DNA of 64,000 bases from Deinococcus taeanensis (GTDB lineage Bacteria; Deinococcota; Deinococci; Deinococcales; Deinococcaceae): NCBI RefSeq assembly GCF_020229735.1, contig NZ_CP083457.1:186001-250000 (forward strand). Reading direction: 5' to 3'. Under the pieces are notes generated by a model. The model worked only from the letters and a program-made list of their open reading frames with translations. It searched no databases and was not told where the DNA came from. Shown here piece by piece: positions 37,335 to 47,168 of the stretch (position 1 is the stretch's first letter; each line of letters starts with the position of its first letter). The translations under genes and the position numbers were made by a program.

Positions 37335-38974
37335 GTGACAGCGGAGCAGGGCGTGTTGTTCGCGGCGGGTGACGTGCACGCGGGGGTGTTGGGCGGCGTG
37401 CCGTTCGACGCGTCGGCGGTGCTGCGTTCGTTGCGGCCGGGGGTGGAGGCGGGTCAGGTGCGCGCGGCGCTGGAGCGCTTCACGCCGCAGCAGTTGAACG
37501 TGGTGCATCACGTGGTGAATTCGGCGCGGAACGTGATGGTCGTGGCGACGGCGGGGAGTGGGAAGTCGACGGTGCTGCGTACGTTCGCGCAGGTGCTGCC
37601 GGGTGGTCTGACGATCGGGGCGTTCGCGCTGAACAAGTCCATCGCGCAGGAGTTGCGCGCGGCCCTTCCGGGTGACGTGCTCGTGTCGACCTTCCACGCG
37701 TTCGGTCGGCGGCTGGTGGAGGAGCACTGCCCGGTGCATGCGGTGTTCGTGGAGTGGAAGCGACTGAACATCGTCAAGGCGATCCTGAAGGAAGCGGGGG
37801 CGTACTCGCAGGGCGTGGCGAAGTCGCTGATGTCCCTGGTGCGTCTGTCGATGGTGCACATCGCGAACTCGGCCGACGCGGTCCTCTCACTGGCGGCGGA
37901 GCAGGAGCTCAAATTCCCAGAACGGTTGGACGTGGTGGGTGCGGTGCGCGCGGTGCAGGAACGGGCGCTGTCGGACTTCCGGACGCGCGGACACTTTGAC
38001 TATGACGACATGCTGTACCTGCCCCTGAAGTTGGGGTACAGGTTCGAGTCGCTGGACGTGGCGCTCGTGGATGAAGCGCAGGACTTCTCGCGCCTGCAGC
38101 ACCGCCTGGTCCGGCACGTCGTGGGCTGCCGGGGCCGCGTGATCTTCGTGGGTGATGACAGTCAGGCGATCTACGGCTTCAGCGGCGCGGACAAGGGCGG
38201 CCTGGGCCGCGCCGCTGAAATCTTCGACGCGGTGACGTTGCCGCTGACCGTGACGTTCCGTTGCCCGTCCTCGCACGTGGCGTTGGCTGCGCGCTTCAGT
38301 GACGGGATCGAGGCGGCGCCGGGCTCGGCGGCGGGTGCGGTGTTGCGCGTGACGGAGGACGAGGTGCTGCCCGAGTTGCGTCCCGGGGACCTGGTGATCT
38401 GCCGGAAGAACGCGCCGATGCTGAGCATGGCCATGAGGCTCGCGCAGGAGGGCGTGCCGGTGGAAGTGCTGGGGCATGACATCGTGAGGGCGATGGAGGG
38501 GCACGTGCGGCGCTGCTTCGCGTACTCGTTCGCGCCGGATGACGTCGAGGGTCGCCTGCACGAGTATGGCATGAGTCTGCTGCAGGCGCACTACGAGTCG
38601 GGCCTGCGCGGGAAGGTGCTGCGCCGGGCGGTGGAGGCGGACGTGGACCTGCTGTCGTGCGTCGCGTCGTTCGCCGCGGAGGTCGGGGGGCTCGCCGAGC
38701 GGCGCGGCGCGCGGGCGTCGGGGGAGGAGGTCATGGCGCACGTGCGCGCCCTGTTACGCGTGGTCCTGCGGTGCGGCTGTGCACGGTGCACAAGGCCAAG
38801 GGCCTGGAGGCGCGGCGGGTGGCGCTGCTGGAGGCGGATGAGGTGCTGGGCGCCGGGGAGGCGGGCGAGGAGGATGGGGACGCGGCGGTGGCGTTCGTGG
38901 CCGTGACGCGCGGAAAGGACACGCTATGGTTGGTCGGGGGCCGGCACCCTGAAGCGGAGGACGCGGCGGAGTAA
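37335..38974 (+). pseudogene. UvrD/Rep-like DNA helicase, frameshifted near the C-terminus
   Basis: Walker A (VATAGSGKSTVLRTF), motif Ia (STFHAFGRRLVEE), motif II (ALVDEAQDFSRLQ), motif III (VGDDSQAIYGFSGA) and motif IV-type FRCPSSH are in one frame. From about 38753 the frame must shift (one base missing) to reach LCTVHKAKGLEARR (motif V) and FVAVTRGKDTLWLVGG (motif VI), ending at 38974. Without the shift the protein lacks motifs V and VI. A GTG at 37335 has GGGAGG seven bases upstream; an ATG at 37329 is too close. UvrD/Rep enzymes unwind DNA from 3' to 5' in repair or plasmid replication. Confidence 0.75.
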
Positions 38975-39013
38975 CCCGACCGCACACCCGCCGGAGGGCG
39001 GGGGGAGGGAGAC

Positions 39014-39561
39014 ATGAAAGCCAGTGTGGATGTCCGTGACCTGATGACCCTGCGCGCCGCGGCGCTGCAGGTTCAGGCCAGGCGTGGGGCGAGCTTCGCG
39101 CCCGCTCCGGTCTCGATACCCGCCTCCCCCCTGCCGCCGGGTGTTGCTCGGGATCTCCCGCCGGTGGACGGCACGCCCATCGACGCGGACCCGTGGTCGG
39201 ACGCGGGCGTGCCGGATGACCTGCTCGACCAGCTGGCCGGTCAGGACACGTGGGCTGCGCAGGACGAGACGCGTCCGCTGACAGCGCCCCGACCGGAGAC
39301 GCGGCGGGCCCCGCCCCCTGACCCGACCGCACCTGCGGTTCCGCATTCCGCTGCCCCTGCAACTGGTGTGGATCCGGCCCGCGGGCGGCGCCAACGGACG
39401 AGGATTTTTCGCTGCCGGACTTCACGCGGGCCGCGCCGGACGACGGGGCGGCGGGGGCGCAGCTGGCACTGTCGCAGGTGCTGCGTGAACAGTTGAAGGT
39501 GGGCGCCGAACGGGGCCGCGCGCGGGGCGCGCGGGACGCGGAGGGCAGCCCCCCGGAGTGA
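39014..39561 (+). pseudogene. Hypothetical protein downstream of helicase, frameshifted
   Basis: Frame 1 from ATG 39014 (MKASVDVRDLMTLRAAALQVQARRGASF...) is Pro/Ala-rich and acidic. Near 39390 another frame takes over with EDFSLPDFTRAAPDDGAAGAQLALSQVLREQLKVGAERGRARGARDAEGSPPE and a stop at 39561. Both halves have the same codon bias, so one gene with one indel is the likely reading. No family recognised; probably helicase-linked. Confidence 0.5.
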
Positions 39562-39670
39562 GGGTTGGGAGGCGTGACGGCGGGCCGGTCACGTCCCCCT
39601 TCGCCGCGTCGCGTTCGGCTCACTCCACCGCACACCGCACGGTCACCGCGCCGGGCGGCCACAGGCGGGC

Positions 39671-40121
39671 ATGATCGACTTCAGCCGACGGTCCGAACCT
39701 CGCCCCGAAGCCGCGTTCACCTTCGCCTCGGTCGCGCTGACGCCGTACTTCCTGGCGGGCGCCGGGTTGCGGCACGTCGTGCCGGTCACGCAGTTGCGCC
39801 GCGCGCACCTGGAACTCCAGGCGCTGAACGTGAGACCCTCAGGGCCCGCGAGGCGGTGGAGGTCGTCATGGCCTGTCCCCGGACGGACGTAACGTGCGTG
39901 CTGGCGTTCACGCTGCGGGGGACCGCACGCTGCCGTCCCGTCAGGCGACGCTGCTGCGCCAGCGGAACCCGGTCAAGGACCGCGAGGACCTCGCCCGTCT
40001 CTTCGCGGACGCCGCGCCCGGTGAGCGGGTGGTGGTCATCGGCATTCACGTCCGGCTGTTCGCGCGGCCCGTCGCCGCGTCCGGCCTGTACCGGATCATC
40101 ACCCTCGCGTGCGTCTCACCC
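39671..40121 (+). pseudogene. Hypothetical protein, frameshifted and truncated by IS6 copy 5
   Basis: Starting at ATG 39671 (MIDFSRRSEPRPEAAFTFASVALTPYFLAGAGLRHVVPV...), the likely product passes through a second frame ([24 protein letters not shown]) and a third ([64 protein letters not shown]) before the IS6 terminus at 40122. At least two indels are needed. No family recognised. Confidence 0.4.
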
Positions 40122-40932
40122 GGTTGTGGCAAGTTGTTAGTTGTTACGAGAGCAGCGGAGCGTCATGAAGGCAAGCGGCCTGAAGTTCAGGCCGCTTGCT
40201 GCACGGTCTCTCGCCCGGTGGTGAAGGCAGCTTGGTGATGCTGGTGACGGGAACGGGCGGGAACGGTGGAGCGGGCAGGATGATGAAGATTCGCGATCCG
40301 AGCGTGCAGGTCGAGACACCCTTGAGCTCGTTTTCGGGAGCGGAATCCGCGTTGTTGTCGTTCCTGTCGTCGGGGAGGACGAGGAGACTGCTCGACGAGG
40401 TTGTTCCAGCGAGCGGTCGAAACAACTTGTACGTGCTCCACGGAGTGGAGCACGGGGCGTTCCCGTTTCGCCGCACCGTCGCTCCACAACTTGTCAGTGT
40501 GAATGACCTCCGGCACGTCGTCCTTTTCTAACAACCGCTGAAAGAACGAGCGGGCAGCCTCGGTATCACGGTATTGTGGCAAGAAGACGTCCAACACGGC
40601 GCCGTGTTCATCAATCGCCCGCCACCGCCAGCGTTGACCCCACAAATGTCCACGTGCATTTCGTCGAGGTGCCACCGGGAATCCCGGCGGGGTTCCCGGT
40701 GGCGGCGTTCCTGAGCGAAAACGTCGCTGAAATTGATCCACCAGGTCCGGATCGACTCACGGGTGACAGCGATGCCCCGCTCAAGCAGGAGTTCTTCGAC
40801 ATCACGGTCACTGAGAGTGAAGCGGTGGGAGAGCCACACGGCATAGCCGATGACTGCAAGGGGGAACCGGGAGCCGGGAAGCTTCTGACCACTCAACCCC
40901 GCGCTACCCTACCTCAACAACTCGTCAGAACC
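40122..40932 (-). mobile_element. IS6-family insertion sequence, copy 5 (decayed)
   Basis: The left end GGTTGTGGCAAGTTGTTAG (40122) is close to copies 1 to 3, but the right end has diverged to a complement of GGTTCTGACGAGTTGTTGAGG (ending 40932). Length 811 bp. The transposase is frameshifted, so the element is dead. Confidence 0.8.
40187..40896 (-). pseudogene. IS6-family transposase, frameshifted
   Basis: Frame 1 covers the N-terminus (MSGQKLPGSRFPLAVIGYAVWLSHRFTLSDRDVEELLLERGIAV...HLDEMHVDICGV), then frame 2 continues RWRAIDEHGAVLDVF...HTDKLWSDGA...LVEQSPRPPRRQE to 40187. The change is near 40640. Several substitutions (LSDRDVEE, LVEQSPRP) show decay. Confidence 0.85.
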
Positions 40933-41008
40933 ATTTCTTATAGAGATCATCGCGACCTGGGGGCTCTGAAAGGGAACCGTAGTTAGAAGCTCAAGTGAGC
41001 TGACCGTG

Positions 41009-42694
41009 TTAGGGCGAGCTCAAGCGGCGGACGGCCTCGGCCGCCGTCACAATCGGGATGTTCCTGCCTTTGATGTAGTCGATGGTCTGCGCGAGGTAGG
41101 CCTGCTGGGTGGCGTCATGCTGCTCGTGGTTGCCGGGATGCAGCATAAAGACCAGCCAGCCCCCTTTGGCCTGGGCAGCGTCCACGGCGGTCTTGTAGGC
41201 CTCCAGGGTGTTCTGGCCGGCGTCGGTCCAGGAGCCCAACGCCACGCGGGTGATCCGGTAGTTGGTGTTCATGGGCAGGGGGTTGACCCCGCCCCGGTCC
41301 ACAAACGCCGTCCGGTGGCTCTTGCACACGATTTTCCGCACGCGCTGATCCTGCTGACCATAGGGGTAGACGAAGTTGGTGACCTTCAGGCCCTGCGCTT
41401 CCAGTTCGCGCCGCGCCCCTTCAATTTCGGCGTCCAGTTCTGTGTCCGTCAGCGTGGTCAGGTCCGCGTGGGTGCGGCTGTGGTTGGCAATTTCCCAACC
41501 GGCACGTTGCAGGGCGCGGATCTGCTCAGCCGAAGCGAAGTAGGCGTCACCCGACATCATGTTCTGACTGGCGACGGCCGCCGTCATGACCGCGCCCTTC
41601 TCCTGAAACAGGGGCAGCAGTCGTTCCAGGTCGGCGGCCGTGCCGTCGTCACTCAGGAAGGTGACCAGTGGCCCGGCCGTGCCCTGGGGATTGGCGGCCT
41701 GGGGGGAGAGATTCTGCAGACAACCGGTGAGCGGCTCCAGTGGATCCAGCAGGTGGATGGGGGTGGCGCCACCGCTGAGGCGAATGTTGGACAGCCGCAC
41801 CGTCCGTAGCTTCCGGGGCGCCAGGTCACGGTCGGGACCAATCAGGGCCAGCTCCTGAGCGCCACTGGCACGGGCCCGCTCGGCCGCCTGCGCGGTGGGT
41901 TCGCCGATCAGCCGGGTCACCCGTTCGGTGCCGGCAGTGGCCAGCAACAGGCTGAGACTGAACTGCTCCGGTGCGCGCGCATCAATCAACGGGAGTTTCA
42001 ACACGACCGTGACCGTGCCCCGCGCACCAGGACGCAGGGTCTGGGACCCGGTGGCGGGAGTGCTCACACTGAAGCCGTACTCCAGGACGTCGTCTCCAGG
42101 CTCCAGCAGGCCTCGGCGCTGCGCGGCCCGTTCCAGCCCCTGGGCTTCCTCCGGGCGCAGACCGGCAAAGCCGAAGCTGTTGACCGGGGCGGGCAGCGAC
42201 GGCAGGAAATCGCCGGGCCGGATGTTGCGGGCCACCAGTTCACGCGCCGCCGGTTCACCCTGTGTTCCGGTCAGGGCGGTCAGGGCAGTGCCACCGATAC
42301 TCTGGCCGGCACGGGCGTACGCCACGAGGGTGAGGTTGTCCAGCGCGGCGCGGGTCTCGTTGACCACTTCAAAGGTGGTCCAGAGATAGCGGCGGTTGGC
42401 GGCGATGTCGTCGTGAAATCCGGCGGCGCTGCTGCGCAGTCGCACGGCGCTCTGGGCGCCCACCGACGGCCCGGCGGACTGCAGGGCGACGCTGGGCGTC
42501 GATTGGGCGCTCAGGGCGCCGCGCCCCGGATTGGTCAGGGTAAGGGTATAGGCGGCCAGTCCATCGGCCGGCGTCACGGCGGGGAGTTCCAGGCTGGTTT
42601 GGTTGGTCGGCGTCCGGGGCGCGCTACAGGCTCCCAGCGCCAGAGGCAGCAGCAGACAGGCGGTCCGGGAAAACGAATGGGGGAACAGGTTCAT
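41009..42694 (-). CDS. Lipoprotein polysaccharide deacetylase (NodB-type)
   Basis: Starting at ATG 42694 (AGGAG upstream), 561 residues. Lipobox GAC near residue 22 predicts lipid anchoring. Residues about 25-330 form a beta-rich, Ala/Gly/Pro-rich extracellular part with no family recognised. From about 340 comes the NodB region: TFLSDDGTAAD (motif 1 with catalytic Asp), IANHSRTHADLTTL (motif 2, metal His), and FVYPYGQQD (motif 3). Such enzymes remove acetyl or N-acetyl groups from polysaccharides such as peptidoglycan, chitin or exopolysaccharide. It is alone, with a hairpin just upstream. Confidence 0.8.
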   Translation of the reverse strand: MNLFPHSFSRTACLLLPLALGACSAPRTPTNQTSLELPAVTPADGLAAYTLTLTNPGRGALSAQSTPSVALQSAGPSVGAQSAVRLRSSAAGFHDDIAANRRYLWTTFEVVNETRAALDNLTLVAYARAGQSIGGTALTALTGTQGEPAARELVARNIRPGDFLPSLPAPVNSFGFAGLRPEEAQGLERAAQRRGLLEPGDDVLEYGFSVSTPATGSQTLRPGARGTVTVVLKLPLIDARAPEQFSLSLLLATAGTERVTRLIGEPTAQAAERARASGAQELALIGPDRDLAPRKLRTVRLSNIRLSGGATPIHLLDPLEPLTGCLQNLSPQAANPQGTAGPLVTFLSDDGTAADLERLLPLFQEKGAVMTAAVASQNMMSGDAYFASAEQIRALQRAGWEIANHSRTHADLTTLTDTELDAEIEGARRELEAQGLKVTNFVYPYGQQDQRVRKIVCKSHRTAFVDRGGVNPLPMNTNYRITRVALGSWTDAGQNTLEAYKTAVDAAQAKGGWLVFMLHPGNHEQHDATQQAYLAQTIDYIKGRNIPIVTAAEAVRRLSSP

Positions 42695-42729
42695 GACAAC
42701 TCCTGAGAAGATGAAAGGCCAAAAAATCA

Positions 42730-42755
42730 CCTGCCACCGCATATGGCGGTGCAGG
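42730..42755 (-). promoter_or_regulatory. Hairpin with T-run just upstream of the deacetylase
   Basis: On the minus strand CCTGCACCGCC can pair with GCGGTGGCAGG around ATAT (a few mismatches), followed by TGATTTTTT. It lies about 35 bases before the deacetylase start, so it could be a terminator for upstream transcription or an attenuator. The rest of 42756-43246 holds nothing I can support. Confidence 0.4.
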
Positions 42756-43246
42756 CACTCACCCCGGAATGATAGTTCTCACGCCCAATGGGTACAGATG
42801 TGAGGTTTTTATCTTTTCCTCAGACACATCCATGCTCCAGGGCAGCAGACGCTGTCCGGTCTTGACAGCTTTCATTGTCCTGGCTGACCGTTTTCCCACC
42901 GTTCAGGCGCCGCCCCACCCGCAGCCCTCAGGGCAGAGGAAGCGCTTCCCCATCCCGCGGCCTGTACGACTGTCTGCCTGCCCGGGCTTTTGAGAGGCGC
43001 CCTCAGGAGCCGGCCCCCACAGTCGAGCAAGGACCCTGCCCTGCTGACATCGCCGCGCGATGGGGGCCGCTGCGCAGCACCCCAGGTGCCCGGGGGCCTG
43101 CGCCCCGGTCAGCGCCGCCGGAACCCGCGTCTGGGCCCACGTCTTGAGGACCTGTTGGTCACGTCGTGGGTCCGGCTCCAGACACTGTTCTCCCCTCCGC
43201 AGGGAGTGTCCCTGAGGGAGAAGCGTATTCACGCCCAGGACGCGCC

Positions 43247-43259
43247 TAAGATCGACCCA
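43247..43259 (+). promoter_or_regulatory. Leaderless promoter of the VOC gene
   Basis: TAAGAT at 43247-43252 stands exactly six bases before the ATG at 43259, with no ribosome binding site, matching the leaderless layout seen at five other genes here. Confidence 0.5.
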
Positions 43260-43654
43260 TGATTCGGGGGATCGACCATGTGCAGGTAAATGCTCCTCAG
43301 GGACATGAGCAGCAAGCCCGCGCTTTCTTCAGCGCTTTTCTGGGGCTGCCTGAGGTGCAGAAACCGGACGTCCTGCGGGCGAATGGCGGAGTCTGGTTCG
43401 GTCTGCCCGATGGCCGGCAGATTCATACCGGTGTGGCAGAGGCGTTCATCCCCAGTGAGAAGGGCCATGTGTGCCTGTTCTGCGACGATCTGGACGTCGT
43501 CCTTGCTCGCGCAGAAGAGTTCGGGGTGGTGTGGAGCCTGGATGTCCGCCTCCCTCTGCGCCGCATCTACCTCTCGGACCCTTGGGGGAACCGCATGGAA
43601 ATTGTCGAAGGACGTCACGCCAGTCCTCCACACCCCACTGCTGCCGGGGCCTGA
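43259..43654 (+). CDS. VOC-family (glyoxalase-like) protein
   Basis: The 131-residue protein is a single VOC fold: IRGIDHVQVNAPQGHEQQARAFFSAFLGL (first beta-alpha unit with metal His), NGGVWFGLPDGRQIHTGV, FCDDLDVVLARAEEFGV and IYLSDPWGNRMEIVEG (last unit with metal Glu). VOC enzymes include glyoxalases, extradiol dioxygenases and antibiotic-resistance proteins; the substrate is unknown. Confidence 0.85.
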   Translation: MIRGIDHVQVNAPQGHEQQARAFFSAFLGLPEVQKPDVLRANGGVWFGLPDGRQIHTGVAEAFIPSEKGHVCLFCDDLDVVLARAEEFGVVWSLDVRLPLRRIYLSDPWGNRMEIVEGRHASPPHPTAAGA

Positions 43655-44835
43655 CGGTCCATCTCACGGCGCTGACTGGGCACGGACGCACCTCCGGGCT
43701 GACGTTCATAAACGCTGGGCTTGAAAGCCGCGGGCACCCCTCAGACCTTGACTTTCCGTTTCAGTGTGCAGCGTGCCCGCGAGTTTATTGGGTCCCCTGT
43801 GTTCCGCCTTGTGTTGCGCCACCCCCTGACGCACAGGTCGGTGTGGTGAAAAAACCGGCTGCATGGTGTGTTCGCCCTGCCCGTCTCGCACGAAGAGTGT
43901 CAAGCGCCTGAGCAACGTCACGCCCTGCACGCTGAAGTTCGGCAGGGACAGTGCTTGGGTGAGGTCCTGGTGGTCGTCACTCGGCACCGGAAACGGCAGA
44001 GGCGAACGCGGTTTCATCTCCTGCGGATACACCGGGTCCTGCGTGCTCAGACCGTCGAGCGCCACTCCCAACTCCCGCACCTCAGGCCGTTGTCCCCTCC
44101 ACGGCGTCGTCATGGGGACAGCCTGTCGGTGGGGAGGCGGACATGACCGTGCGTGGCCTGCCGATCTGGCCAGCGCGCACCTTCCGGCCGTCAGTGACGT
44201 GCAGGGCGCTTGGGGGAGGACCCGTCCCGGTCAAGTGCTGGGCGGCGCCGTCATCCGCATGGACAGGCAGATCGGCAGGCAAGTCGGGGAGGTGGTCTCG
44301 GCGCATGGGGGACTCCCGCGCCGTGGGCCGTCAAGCCATCGGCGAGACTGGGCAGTGACACAGACAATAAAGCGCTGTGTGCCGGCACAATACCGGATGG
44401 CCTTCTCACCTCAATGCCGTGATGCCCACGCTGCGCACCGCGTTGCCTGAGCTGCACTTTGAATTTGAGCCCCTGCTTGCATAAGGGGACGGGGTTGACG
44501 TGAACCCCGTGATGACTGGCATCCATCAGGGACCATTCCGGGGGTTGCTCGCCACGGGGGCGCACCATTCGGGTGCGTCATCTGCACTTTGTTCGGGGGT
44601 CGGAGGTCAGGGGCAGAACCTGTGGCGCCTGTGGAAGCCCGCGGTCTTCCTCAAGCAACTGGAGGTCCCAGCTTCCCAAGCGCAGGAACAAAAAGCCGGA
44701 CTGGCCCCCAGGAGAGCGCCGCTCTGTCGTGGCAGGCGGCGTGGCCCCTCGGCGTGATCACCGGCCCCTCATTCACCGCTCTGTGTCTTCACCGTGAACA
44801 CGACGGGCTCCCGCAGAAGAGAACCGGAAGATCCA
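43655..44835. other. Region without a convincing gene
   Basis: About 1.2 kb. Minus-strand frame 43706-44113 and plus-strand frames around 44100-44450 are open but lack starts with ribosome binding sites, recognisable motifs or consistent codon preference. Nothing supported. Confidence 0.4.
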
Positions 44836-44864
44836 TTGACATTTCTCGATGGGAAGCCTATGAT
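44836..44864 (+). promoter_or_regulatory. Strong sigma-70-type leaderless promoter of arsR operon
   Basis: TTGACA (44836-44841), a 17-base spacer, TATGAT (44859-44864), then six bases to the ATG at 44871. This is close to the consensus and gives a transcript starting at or next to the start codon. It is the best promoter in the window. Confidence 0.75.
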
Positions 44865-44870
44865 CCATCC

Positions 44871-45193
<323 letters not shown>

Positions 45194-45197
<4 letters not shown>

Positions 45198-45361
45198 ACC
45201 CCATGACCCTTCATTTCCTGACCCTCGCCCATCACCAGGACCTGCGGCGCGCAGCCGAGCAACAGCGCGCTGCCCGCCTCGCCCGGCCGTCGGCGCCTCT
45301 CCCCCGCCCACCGGTGACGCTCCAGCTTCCGGCGACGCAGACCCGCTGTTCCACCTGCTGA
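45194..45361 (+). CDS. Small protein with C-terminal CSTC
   Basis: An ATG overlapping the arsR stop (ATGA) opens a 55-residue ORF ([33 protein letters not shown]...) that ends QTRCSTC. Coupling to arsR and the terminal Cys pair suggest a small metal-binding or adaptor peptide; function unknown. It is too short for ordinary annotation but the overlap supports translation. Confidence 0.5.
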
Positions 45362-45405
45362 TTTTCTGCCCACACGCATCCAAGTTCTTCAATCAGGAGA
45401 CTGCC

Positions 45406-45945
45406 ATGACCCAGACGATTCCCGGCCTCACCGACCAGACCATCACCGCCGCCCTGCTTGCCAACCTGCGTGCACTGCCCCAGCGGCCCCTGGTGTTCCA
45501 ACTGCACGGCGAAACCCTGGTGCCCCCCGGGTACCACGTCACTGAGGTCAAGGCCGTCACCATCGAAGCCATGGACTGCGGCGGCAAAGCCAGCGCCTGG
45601 CGCGAGACAGTGATTCAACTGATGGACGGCAGCGCTGAAGAAGCGGCGGCCGGGTTCATGACCAACCGGAAGTTCCTGGCCATCTACGACCGCGTGGTCA
45701 AGCACATCCCAGTACGCGAGGACGCTGAGGTCCGCTTCGAGTACGGAAACGCCAGCACCCCAGCCATGCAGTACCACGTCACGCACGTCGAAACCCAGCC
45801 CGACCGGATCATCGTGCACCTGCGGACCCCAGGCGTGCAGTGCAAGGCCGGGGACAGCTGCGGCGCCCCCGCGGCCGGTACGGACGAAGGCTGCGCGCCG
45901 GAAAGCGGCTGCTGCACCCCGCAGGCCCCCATCTCGCTGGGCTGA
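45406..45945 (+). CDS. DUF6428-like protein of arsenic operons
   Basis: The 179-residue protein matches a family found in arsenic-resistance operons: [54 protein letters not shown] and [19 protein letters not shown]. It carries a Cys-rich tail ([11 protein letters not shown]...[12 protein letters not shown]), suited to binding arsenite or another soft metal. It is followed by the MFS gene with TGATG overlap. The biochemical role is unknown. Confidence 0.75.
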   Translation: MTQTIPGLTDQTITAALLANLRALPQRPLVFQLHGETLVPPGYHVTEVKAVTIEAMDCGGKASAWRETVIQLMDGSAEEAAAGFMTNRKFLAIYDRVVKHIPVREDAEVRFEYGNASTPAMQYHVTHVETQPDRIIVHLRTPGVQCKAGDSCGAPAAGTDEGCAPESGCCTPQAPISLG

Positions 45946-47168
45946 TGACCCACCGCCCCGCTGGCCAGCGTCCCTTCGTGTGGGCGCTGGCCGCATTGAC
46001 GACCGTCGGGTACGGGGCCCTGTATTACGCCCAGCCCCTCCTGGCCCTGGCAACGGAACACGAGCGCGGCTGGACGCGCGCCCAGACGAACTTCGCCTTC
46101 ACTCTCGCGCTGCTGGTCACGGCCTTCACCGCCCCGGCGGTCGGCCGCGCGCTCGATGCGCGCGGCGGCCGGAGCCTGCTGAGCCTGGGGGCCCTCTGCG
46201 CCGCCGCGGCCTTCACCCTGCTGGCCCTCACCGCCAGCTATCCACTCTTTGTCCTCGGGTGGCTGCTGGCGGGCGCCGCGATGGCCCTGACGTTCTACGA
46301 GGCGGCCTTCACCGTCCTTGGACAGCAGGTGCAGGGCGAGGCGCGCACACGCGCGACCCTGACCATCACCCTGGTCGCCGGCCTGGCCAGCACCATGTTC
46401 GTCCCGCTCACGACCGCGCTGCTGGGCGCGTGGGGCCTGCAGGGCACGCTGCTGGGCCTGGCAACCGGGCTGATGCTGGTCGCCGGACTGACCTGGGCCG
46501 CCCTGCCTCCTCGACCGGCGCGGCCGCCGGCAGGTGCGCCGCCCGCGTCGTTCCGCCCTGACCCTTCCTTCCGGCGGCTCACGCTGGCTTTCACCCTGGC
46601 GCGCGTCGTGACCGTCGGTGTCGGCCTGCAACTCGCGCCGCTGCTGCTGGCCTCAGGGTACTCAGCGGCCCTGGCGGCGGGACTCACCGGCCTGCTGGGC
46701 CTGGCCGCGCTGCCGGGCCGGGTGGCGTTCGTGCCCCTGCTGACCCGGCTCGGCGCCCTGCGCCTGACCACCGGTCTGTTCATGCAACTGGCGGCCGGCA
46801 CCGCGCTGCTGCTCTGGCCCCAGCACCCGCCTGTCCTCGTGCTGGGCATCGTGGCGTTCGGCCTGGCCAGTGGCGCCCTGACGCTGGCACGCGCAGAACT
46901 CCTGGCGCGGGGGTACCCGGCCGCGGTGTTCGGGGCAGCGAACGGGCGCATGGCGCGGCCGGTCAACCTCGCCCAGGCCCTCACGCCGTTCGGGGTAGGG
47001 CTGCTGCTGACCTGGACAGGCGCGTACAGCGTGTCCCTGTGCCTGCTCACGGCTCTGGGTGTGGCAGCTGGACTGACCCTGCTGGACCCGGCCTTTCCGC
47101 GGCCACGATGCGGCCCGGGCCGGGCCGTCCGCGAGGTGCGCAGGAACGAACGCGAGGGCGCGCCGTGA
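45945..47168 (+). CDS. MFS transporter, probable arsenic/organic exporter
   Basis: From ATG 45945 (TGATG with the previous stop), about 407 residues with 12 predicted membrane segments. The MFS motif A-like AVGRALDARGGRSLL after the second segment identifies a major facilitator. Placement in an ars operon suggests arsenite or organoarsenical export. Its last 20 residues (RPRCGPGRAVREVRRNEREGAP) are not membrane sequence and lie where a join with the GH26 gene is suspected, so the C-terminus may be altered. Confidence 0.8.
   Translation: MTHRPAGQRPFVWALAALTTVGYGALYYAQPLLALATEHERGWTRAQTNFAFTLALLVTAFTAPAVGRALDARGGRSLLSLGALCAAAAFTLLALTASYPLFVLGWLLAGAAMALTFYEAAFTVLGQQVQGEARTRATLTITLVAGLASTMFVPLTTALLGAWGLQGTLLGLATGLMLVAGLTWAALPPRPARPPAGAPPASFRPDPSFRRLTLAFTLARVVTVGVGLQLAPLLLASGYSAALAAGLTGLLGLAALPGRVAFVPLLTRLGALRLTTGLFMQLAAGTALLLWPQHPPVLVLGIVAFGLASGALTLARAELLARGYPAAVFGAANGRMARPVNLAQALTPFGVGLLLTWTGAYSVSLCLLTALGVAAGLTLLDPAFPRPRCGPGRAVREVRRNEREGAP

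Noticed and set aside
43706..44113. Minus-strand frame of 135 codons
   Set aside because: No start signal, no motif, and no neighbour that would support it; too weak to annotate.
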